DNA from: Paragonimus westermani
Taxonomy: Eukaryota > Platyhelminthes > Trematoda > Plagiorchiida > Troglotrematidae
DNA length: 64,000 nucleotides
Reading direction: 5' to 3'
Assembly: GCA_008508345.1 (NCBI GenBank)
Contig: QNGE01001272.1
Location: 78,480-142,479, forward strand
In this document: positions 56,348 through 64,000 of the stretch, piece by piece
Numbering within the stretch: position 1 is the first letter of the stretch
Layout of the letters: the number at the start of each line of letters is the position of its first letter
Position numbers and translations under genes: made by a program
The notes under the pieces: generated by a model
The model's input: only the letters and a program-made list of their open reading frames with translations
Told to the model about the DNA's origin: nothing
Database searches by the model: none

Positions 56348-57137
56348 CATGTTAAACACGACGCCTAAACTGTTCAACTTCATTCGTACTAAATTTGGTA
56401 CAGATATCTTACAACTGATTAAGAAGTTGATTACCCTTACGGTTTGAGTAGGTCGGACATTCAAAATCATGGACAAGTTTGAATCAAAGAGATATCAGTG
56501 TTCACGATTGCCATGATAACTGTATGACCATAAATCAGCTCGGTGTGTTGAACAGTCAAGCTTCAACCGAGAAGGACTAAACCGTGCGTTTCCTCACACG
56601 GAAAAGCACCCTCATAAACATGACTGTATTTCTTGGTTATTCTTCACCTAATTTTATACTTCCAAATTACTGTGTTTATTACCCACATTTCCGACAGAGT
56701 AAACTGCGGTCAGAATCTATTCTATAGAATGCTTAATGAGGCAAATGCAAAAACCGTAATCTTGGTATCGACTTCTAACGTCGGACAACTGACAAGATGC
56801 TTCGGCTTATTTGTTTCAGGCCTCGTCGGCCCGATGATTGGCAAGCGAATGCTATAATCACTTCTGAATGATGTCCAAAAAAACCTAAAACCCTCTCAAA
56901 CTTATCAGTTATCAAAATACCGCTTAGCGCGCCTAACGGCTTCTGCGATTTTGAATTGGGAAGAAGTTGAATCAGTGTGTCCCAAAATGTTCGTTTCTGA
57001 TTCGATTGTAGCCGGAAACTTGAGTGAAAATTACTTCTACTTCACACCTACTAACTGACCAACACAAACTTTCGAAGAACAACGTAGCAACCTATTAATA
57101 AGTCTTAGTTTTGGGGACATTTACCAGAGTTAACAGG
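56348..57137. other. Rest of the short repeat and unrecognised sequence
   Basis: 56348 to about 56420 belongs to the dispersed repeat described at 39502-39647. Beyond it I see no gene. A 74-codon open stretch at 56633-56857 (+) has no familiar motif. Confidence 0.4.
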
Positions 57138-57684
57138 TGTAGTGACCAGCGATCGTGTGGCTTCTCTAAGGATCCGGGCTACAACCGTGTTTTATTGCTT
57201 GTCTGTTCTGTACGCATGATTTTGTGTACGCCTGCTATAGAAGGCCTGATATGAACTCAGTGCCACTTTATTCAGCCGTGCAACTAATTGTACGCAGCGA
57301 ATGTTTGTTCCTCTTCTAACGACCCATTTATTCCTCCATTATTTGAGGTCATCTGACGTGGACCTTTTCGAGCATTGTTTAACGCACTCAAAGTTTTCAC
57401 GCACTTCTCTCTCGGCGCGCTTTTGAGTGTCGCCGAGTGGGTTGTGGCCCAATTCGCGCTTCTCTTCTTTCTTTCCTTGGTTGCTGCCGTTGGTCCCAGA
57501 TTAGGCTAGAACTAACTGCTTATCATGTTTCCTAACATCGCTCGAAATATACGGTTTGTTTCCAAACCCTGACGCGTTCTTTTAGTTCAATGTCTGATGG
57601 GATTACGTTTCAACTGCTCTTCAGGAAAGGTGTTTCACATTGTTAGTGGGCGAGGGTCGAGCGCATACCCACTTGTCCACTACA
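57138..57684. repeat. Solo LTR, 547 bp, with 4-bp target duplication
   Basis: It begins TGTAGTG and ends CACTACA, a perfect 7-bp inverted terminal pair, and is flanked by CAGG on both sides (57134-57137 and 57685-57688). These are the marks of an LTR left after recombination between two LTRs. On the reverse strand AATAAA occurs about 50 bp before the end, which suggests that the sense strand may be -, but this is weak. Relatives lie at 11659-12213 and about 62575-62960. The internal element of this family is not identified. Confidence 0.8.
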
Positions 57685-57688
57685 CAGG

Positions 57689-58780
57689 TCAGTTACTGCC
57701 GAGGAGGCAGTGTAATACGAGCGTTACTCATAAGTTAATGTGGTTGGATGTTTTCAGATGATAGTTCGGTATAAACTATCGGGGAAGAAATGAGAAAAAA
57801 GAATCGGAACTACACAAATATAACGTACAATGCCCCATTGAGGGCCATGAAGAAACATGCGTTTACAACAGGCTCTTCAATACATACTGAAAGACTCAAA
57901 CTACTGCGGCGTTACCGAATTTTCGTCCTCAAATTGTTATATATAAGCTTCAATCGTTCTAGGCCATGAATTTGGCCACAGTCTGTCTGTTTATTCATTT
58001 TTAACGATCCACAATTCGGACAAACAACACTGCGTTGGACCGACAATCGTTTTGAAAACGAAGTGCGGTGTTCTGGAAGAAAAATAGCAAAAGGGGAAGG
58101 AACTGAAAACCGGACAAAATATGACTAAACGGGTTCATTAGAAAGGTTGTGTTTGCACACCTGCCACGGAGATGACAACCTGCTGTCTCGGAAGACGTTT
58201 TAAATCAGCTATCTGGGTGACTACAAAGTTTCTAATCAGACGGACCACACCAGCGTGTTTGCTCAGAAGAACAGTTTGGGTCTTAACTTTCCGTAACGGT
58301 ATGTTTCTTTGATCATTCCGTGATCTAATTCAACTTCTGGGAGGCAGTAATTAACATCCAGTACGGCAAATGCTCAGCCTACAATATCAGGCCGCACAAC
58401 TGTAACTTCCGCTCAGTTGATTGCGTATCTGACGCCTCTGAAATTACGCCTTCATAAACTGTTGCCCTGATCAAGCGTTCATCTAAGTCTGTATGGACTA
58501 ACTGTGACTAGGTAATGAAGCATAACACACCTGTGGATACCATAACCACGATGAGAAGAGCATACCCCACACAACCATCCTGTAGCATTCGTTTCAACGA
58601 TAACTGGACGTATTCTCGATGCCAGAAAAAGACAAAACAACGCGGGCGTTAGCTAAACCCGCTGATCTTTCTTCGGCAATAATAGAGGCCGACAAGTTAA
58701 CTCAAACCAAATAAGTTGCGAGATCTGATTTCTGCAATGTAGAAGTTCATCCGCCAACCTTTTAAAATTTATGATGCGAA
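57689..58780. other. Unrecognised stretch
   Basis: No gene or repeat was recognised. The right end may hold decayed upstream parts of the PLE fragment that becomes readable near 58785. Confidence 0.4.
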
Positions 58781-58784
58781 AAGG

Positions 58785-59150
58785 GACGATCAGCCGTCAA
58801 ATTCATCAAATTCTTAGACGCTCACTCTCGGCAGCAGAGCCATACAGGTGGTTCATTACACCTCCCTGTATACTTTCAGCCCCAAAGACAAACTCCCTGC
58901 TCCGGATCAACTTATGATTGTGTACTCATTCTGCTGCCGCTGTACGGCAGAATATACGAGTCACACGACAAGATGTTTCCTAAAACAAATCAAAGAACAC
59001 CATCCGGAGTGGATCGAGACAGGTTCGATCAAATCGATCAAAAGTGCATTCATATTAAATTTCGCCCATGCTGATCACCGGAATGACCCCACTCAGACAT
59101 CTGGTGTTGTCTACAAAGTTCTGGTCAATCACTCCAAACTAACCAGATGA
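58785..59150 (+). pseudogene. Penelope-like GIY-YIG fragment (PLE-4)
   Basis: The open stretch 58848-59150 reads IVYSFCCRCTAEYTSHTTRC, then KEHHPEWIETG, SIKSIKSAFILNFAHADH and VVYKVLVNHS. This is the C-terminal endonuclease of a PLE: V-Y followed by a Cys cluster, then a YIGRT position that is YTSHT here, then REHHPxWL. The Gly and Ile of YIG are lost. Only this C-terminal piece is readable; it is closer in pattern to the palindrome PLEs than to PLE-1. Confidence 0.7.
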
Positions 59151-60390
59151 CTGATGTGGGATACTGCTAGACCGATCACCATTCGATTTCGCAATCCGAT
59201 TTTTTGTACGTAACTTCTGTGCAAAATCTATGCCGTGGTCAAAGGTAACATCATCGGCTTGCATATCTATCCAAGCTTAGACCGAAAACTCTGGGAATAA
59301 TTCTGGGTGGAACTTCAAGCCACTAACCAATAGCACTGATGACTTACAAGCTGAGTGATAGCCTACAGATTTTAGAAACATGTATGCCACTGTAGATGAC
59401 CCTGAATTGTATACACACCGGCCAGGTAACTCTCTTTGTTCAGTGGTCTGCATGCCTTCAGTGAGGAGTTGAGCAAGACAGTGTGATCCACATACAGCTT
59501 ACAGTCAGGAAAAAGCCCAGTACTGAACGCACCACATTAAAAATATCCACTTGGATGCCGCTCATGAAAAAACGGAATGGAAAGTAAGATAATGAACATT
59601 CCTGGCAAACCACACCCCAAGTGGTGACCATCCGACACAGTTGTACATAAACACACCTGCAAGGCAAATGCAGAGCTCCTCTGCAATGGTGACAGTTCTA
59701 CAGAATTTCACAAACAACCCAATCGAAGGTAGGTGTGGAGTATAAAAACCACGGCATTCGGTTACTAGGGCATTTTGATGCTCCCAGCTGCTTTCAGGTT
59801 AAGAAAGATGTTCACTCCACCCCCAGTCGGATCAGATTCTTGCTTGTACTTGGCTTATTCGATTCAGTGAGCCGATAGATGAAATGAACGCCACGGAGAC
59901 TAGAGTGATGCTCTTGAGATCGTCAAATGCACTCTCGGTCCAATTTTCGGAAAAGCGAATGATTATTGACAGGAACAAATTCCAAGAAAACTCCTTGAAT
60001 CCCCAAACTCCCTGAAGGAGTGCCACCAGTTTTTAAACCAACATGTTTCCGCCTTATTAGGAAAGAGAACAGATGAAATCCGGACCAGGAGACCTGTTTG
60101 GTTTTATAAGCTCTAGGGCTATTTCTGCTTCTTATGGACGGCGGGCTGAAAAGAACTAAATAACCATCTAGGTTTCAGCATTTTTATGGTCCAGCCCGGG
60201 TTGAGTAAATAGCTTTCCGAAATGTTCAAGTTCTCTGGCAAGAACAGCTAGCTGGCACACAGCCAAGGAAATCGAGACTACTGGTTGAGAATAGTGCAAT
60301 GGATAAATAAATATATTGTCTATACACGAAATCAACGTACAAACAGACAACGCAATAATACGGCGGAATAGATAGCGAGCTTGTATGGGT
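59151..60390. other. Unrecognised stretch
   Basis: No domain was recognised on either strand. Confidence 0.4.
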
Positions 60391-61045
60391 TATATGCCTG
60401 AGGGTGTGAGGTGCTTGTCAGTATCTCCATTGGTTCAGCCAAACGCTTAAGTGCGCTGGCTCCTATGAGAGTAGACAACGGCTCAACTCTCAGTTTGCAG
60501 ACTGATGCGTCACAGTCAGATTTTGGTGCAGGCCTACGACAAACCCGATCGATACTTTCCGAAGAAAGTTTGACAATTGAGCAGTTCACAACAGATATAC
60601 GGAATGTCGCGCGAAATAAAAACGTGGTTGTTGACGTCTCTTTCAGAGCTAACTTGAGGGGCTCACTCCGCCAGGACATCCCCGGTTTGAAGGATTTGGA
60701 GCGTACACAAATGAATAAGTCAAACATGCAAAAGTACCATATTTACTTTGCACTCAAACTTTGTGAGATGCTGCTAGCTAATTGAGAAGGTACCGTCATC
60801 TTTGATACGACGACAACCATCAGTCGCCATTCGTGCGAATAACACTAAGATATACTCTCTTCAACAGCTTCCGCGCTCGTCTTTTCGTAGTATCCTTGCC
60901 GCCATCACGTTGAAATTTGGACTAATCCGTATGGCTGAATATAAATGGAAGCAGTCGGAAATAGAGGAAAACGCGTCTGGGTTGCCAACACAGCAAAGTT
61001 CACGGCTACATGATCGCGGTACCTAATATACTCACCAACCCAAAC
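60391..61045 (+). pseudogene. Ty3/gypsy RNase H to integrase zinc-finger remnant (gypsy-3)
   Basis: The stretch 60411-60785 includes LQTDASQSDFGAGL (RNase H start, Asp kept) and, after an evident internal deletion, EQFTTDIRNVARNKNVVVDV, the motif that ends RNase H in CsRn1-like elements. Near 60975-61020, in another frame, RLGCQHSKVHGY matches the last Cys of the integrase HHCC finger (CxxCQxSKVxRH). It is not coding-competent. It resembles the gypsy-2 type (6190-8571) more than gypsy-1. Confidence 0.65.
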
Positions 61046-62570
61046 GTAAGTTTCATCTATGTCCAAGACGAAATCTTAATATACGTACACTAATTCATCA
61101 GTCAGTCGGTCAAAATTTCTCCCCCGAATACAAATACTGAGATAATTGGGCGCGCATTCCAGGGTGGATAGATCTTCCACTACGGTGGTCCGAAGGTCGA
61201 AAGCAGACATAAGGACACAATTCTAGTAAACGATATCCAGAGATTTTAACCAATTACTCGGAGTCGATCACATCAAAACCAAGGTATAAAATCTCGCCAC
61301 AAATTGCCTGGTTGAAAGCTTTCGCCGTCAGCTGAATATCGTTTTAAAAGATCAGCTAAATACCTAACACTGGAGAGATCACCCATCCTTTGTAGTGCTA
61401 AGAATTCTTCTGACTGTTGAATTAATCATTGGTTGTGAAACGGGAATAGAGGTTAACGTGGTGGTATCTCGTTTACCTGAACTGTTTTAACAGCTAAACT
61501 AATTTTGACGCCAATTATACAGGGAAAGACATTGAAGTCATCCATCAGGAGAATTCGGTCCTATTCTACCGGGTTACTATCAGACTGAAACGGAACCACT
61601 CAAAACTGGATTGCTCTTTTGTTTTGGAGGCGTTCAGTTCTAGTCCCTGTGGATGGACGATTGGGAAGTAGTTTTTGATCGATAGCAACAAATCTCGTGA
61701 CTGTGGGAAGTCACTGGCCAAGATTTGCTCATTCTGAGTTCCACTAAGAACTATAAACCTCTCTAAGACCGATATTTCTCCTAGACTCACAGTCCACTCA
61801 AGCCTGGTGTACTGAGTAGCTTATCACTTGAGTCCAACCTGAAAATTTCTGCCAATCTTCACCGCATCCTCTCAAACCGGTTCCCAAAGGGTACAGTGCC
61901 GAACGCTTTTTAATTGCATTGTGCGTTTCCATTTTTCTGCCGGATTAGAGAGGATTTCTGGAGGATGTGTATAACTCTGCATACTGATTTAGTTTTATGT
62001 TTAACCTAGATCAATCACTCTGCACAAGCACACAGAAATCGGTTACGTTAATTCGGACCAACAATACACTTTCGTTTGCGCTCGCCTGGTTTCATTGGTG
62101 TTTGTGCTCAGCTTGGCCTATCGTGAATATCGATTCGAACGAACGTTTTGATCGGATTTCAACCGTCAACCGTGTAAATTACACATCAAAGTAGACCCCT
62201 AAGTCGATGGTACTGTACTACTCGGTGGCCCTACTGCAAGTTAGCTGTTTATACATTTGTACTTTAATATCTGATTGGCATGACATAAATGATATCATCA
62301 TCCTCTGAGACAGCAACGTGCCAGTTGTTTACGCTGATGCTCACCTAACAGATACCCTTTGAGAAGAGGGCAAACTCTAACTGGGGGGGGGTAAGTAAAT
62401 GAAGAACAGATGGGACCTAGCTACCAAAAAACAATCCCCTGTGATCATGCATTCGAAATAAAGGTAAACACACCAAATTTTACAGCAGTATCTTGAAGGT
62501 CAACAAGTGCTCATTATAATTAATGGACCAACGGACTGCCCTCAAGCAGCCCGTCCCTTAAACATGAAAC
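61046..62570. other. Unrecognised stretch
   Basis: A - strand stretch at 61566-61790 (GLELNASKT near 61640) could be a scrap of a non-LTR RT, but the match is too short to call. A run of G near 62380-62390 is the only simple repeat noted. Confidence 0.35.
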
Positions 62571-62574
62571 CCGT

Positions 62575-62960
62575 GAGTTGAGGTGACAAACGATCGTGTG
62601 GGCCCTGTAATAATCACCGGTGTGATCAGACACTTCTCTTCTCCCAAGCAATACGCACGCTTTTATAGGTGACGCCTACAAAAGACCAGATACAAACGCG
62701 GTGTTGATTTCTTCGATCATGCGATCAATTGCATGCTCACACCTTCTTCTGCTTGCACAGATTCAATTATAGTTTGGTATCTTGGCCCAAACTGAGTGTC
62801 ACCGAATAAATGTGAGAACACCGCTCGTTTTTATTTGTTCAACTGGTTCCTATTATTGATTCCAGAGTAGACTTCTTCTATTTCCAAACACTGCTGGGAC
62901 TGTCGCCTGATTCTAAATTCAGTCGCACCCTTATTATTGTTTTTTTGGAACTCAGGAAGG
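62575..62960. repeat. LTR-like dispersed repeat, copy 3, strongly decayed
   Basis: It aligns with the first part of 57138-57684 in the same orientation: CGATCGTGTGG near 62591, the CGCCTAC/CTGCTATAG zone, ATCAATTGCATGC against CTAATTGTACGC, and GAGTGTCACCGA against GAGTGTCGCCGA. Similarity is about 65-70%. The 3' half is hard to follow. Confidence 0.5.
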
Positions 62961-62994
62961 CGTTCTAGATTTTAGGCAGATGGGGGATAAGCAC

Positions 62995-63515
62995 ATCCTC
63001 GCGTTGAACACGACCAGCTACAAACTAGTCACGGGCTTAAAAGATGTCACCTTCGAGGGTTGGCTAATTCTTGACCTGGATTTAATGGTATTTTAGCGAC
63101 ATCGCGGTGACGCACCTCTTGCATTCTTCTTCCTTAGCATACGACTCGTAACACCGTAATAGATGATGGCGACCGACGAGGACATACCAGGAGGTCTTCC
63201 AAGTCACGTCCATTGAGCCCTCTTAAACAACTGCTTTTTTATACAGCCTACTGTAATTGCTCATTTTTAGGTTGTGAGCTGCAATTTTAAGAATATTTCT
63301 GAAGCCAACTAGTTCTTCATGCACTCACTAAGAATGTTAGACCAGTAATCGTATCTGTTCTTGGTGTTTGCTGTAATCCTCAAGAATGACCCCACACCCT
63401 TTTGCAATTATCATCTTCAAGGTTAACAGATGCTTGCATGATATTGACTGAAACAATCCGACTGGGTTCGGGTACTTTGGGCTTCCTATCTCAAGCTCGA
63501 ACAGTAGTCGATAGA
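62995..63515 (+). pseudogene. CR1-like 3' end fragment, decayed
   Basis: The C-terminal ORF2 zone aligns from about 63000 (ACTAGTCACGGGCTTAAAAG against the VTGLRHLS region), then the 3' UTR from 63358: TGTTCTTGGTGTTTGCTGTAA, AAGGTTAACAG, CCGACTGGGTTCGGGTA. The intact CR1 shows the same blocks in the same order at 4530-5070. It ends at (TA)n (63520-63535). It belongs to an older subfamily and has no open frame. Confidence 0.65.
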
Positions 63516-63519
63516 CCGC

Positions 63520-63535
63520 TATATATATATATATA
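63520..63535. repeat. (TA)n microsatellite
   Basis: Eight TA units directly follow the decayed CR1 3' end. Confidence 0.8.
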
Positions 63536-63539
63536 CCAC

Positions 63540-64000
63540 CTTTTACTGTGTCCAGGAGTATTCGCGCCCAGACCGTCGTTCAAATTGAGAGTAACGTGCG
63601 AAACTCAAGAGGTCGGAGCGGCGCAGTGAGTAAATCTGTGCAGTTCATTAGCAGCCTTCAAAAAACATTATAAAACTCCCATAATATATAGCTCAGTGTG
63701 TATTTTCAAACGCTTTCATCGACTATAATCATACCGATGAAGTTTCTTCAGCCGTATGGACGTTACGATGCGCTGTAAAACTGGTAACCACTAATGATGG
63801 CTACCTACCATTTAACTGGAGTCTTTTGAATAGGCGGGCAGTGGACGAACGATTAGGCCTTAGTGATAGCAGCATATTCTGCACTTGAATGGAGATTAGA
63901 ATAATCGTGTTGATAAATGCTGCGATATAATCTCCTCCAGTTATTTCTGCTATCTTGTTTCCACAATCTCCGCTTCTGCTCGGATAAACCCCAGTTTGTT
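63540..64000. other. Unrecognised right edge
   Basis: No gene or repeat was recognised. A 75-codon open stretch overlapping the microsatellite (63402-63629) is not considered coding. Confidence 0.4.

Noticed and set aside
61566..61790. Possible non-LTR RT motif (GLELNASKT) on the - strand
   Set aside because: It is a single short motif without neighbouring RT blocks, so not enough to annotate.
57138..62960. gypsy-3 as the inside of one element bounded by the LTR-like repeats at 57138 and 62575
   Set aside because: The two LTR-like repeats are far too different from each other, and the left one has its own perfect target duplication, so it is a separate solo LTR.
1..64000. CRISPR arrays, prokaryotic operons or phage-type systems
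   Set aside because: There are no regular spacer-repeat arrays, no gene clusters with ribosome-binding sites and only eukaryotic transposon proteins.

Overview
The window is eukaryotic and consists almost entirely of transposable elements and their remains. I found no rRNA, no bacterial-type operon and no convincing host gene. The mix of elements fits an invertebrate, most likely a parasitic flatworm: CR1-type non-LTR elements whose ORF1 carries a PHD finger, RTE elements of the SR2 type, Penelope-like elements (PLEs) with GIY-YIG domains, Ty3/gypsy elements, a SWIM-finger Mutator-like element (MULE), and a 33-bp intron. The species assignment is inference.

Layout. 1-6060: an apparently intact full-length CR1 element (ORF1 and ORF2, + strand) sits inside the 3' UTR of an older opposite-strand CR1 relative. 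6190-8600: a decayed Ty3/gypsy pol (-). 11659-12213: an LTR-like repeat. 12640-14000: a decayed non-LTR RT (-). 14540-17030: a Penelope-like element (+) with promoter-like and hammerhead-like motifs at its 3' end. 17640-18710: an RTE fragment (-). 19460-20330: a 5'-truncated CR1 (+). 20965-21035: a tRNA-derived SINE head (-).

22229-36507 reads as one nested stack. A MULE on the - strand (MULE-1) was invaded by a Ty3/gypsy retrotransposon (22419-30957, +) and by a 5'-truncated CR1 (33918-35660, -). A second MULE (MULE-2, 22532-26023, +) then landed inside the gypsy 5' LTR and left an 8-bp target duplication. The two MULE copies share a 697-bp inverted tract that looks identical although their flanks have diverged clearly.

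36508-47246 is mostly unrecognised AT-rich sequence around an RTE fragment (38735-39900) that carries a small inserted repeat. 47247-55547 is an 8.3-kb palindrome. Its 2989-bp arms look essentially identical and enclose a 2.3-kb spacer in which two decayed, clearly different Penelope-like RTs lie head to head. 55548-64000 holds a 33-bp-arm hairpin, a solo LTR with a 4-bp target duplication, a GIY-YIG fragment, a gypsy RNase H/integrase remnant, a third LTR relative and a decayed CR1 3' end.

Only the CR1 element at 296-5101 has undamaged ORFs. The other elements carry frameshifts, stops or lost catalytic residues. All similarity statements come from reading the sequence by eye; percentages are rough counts, not alignments.
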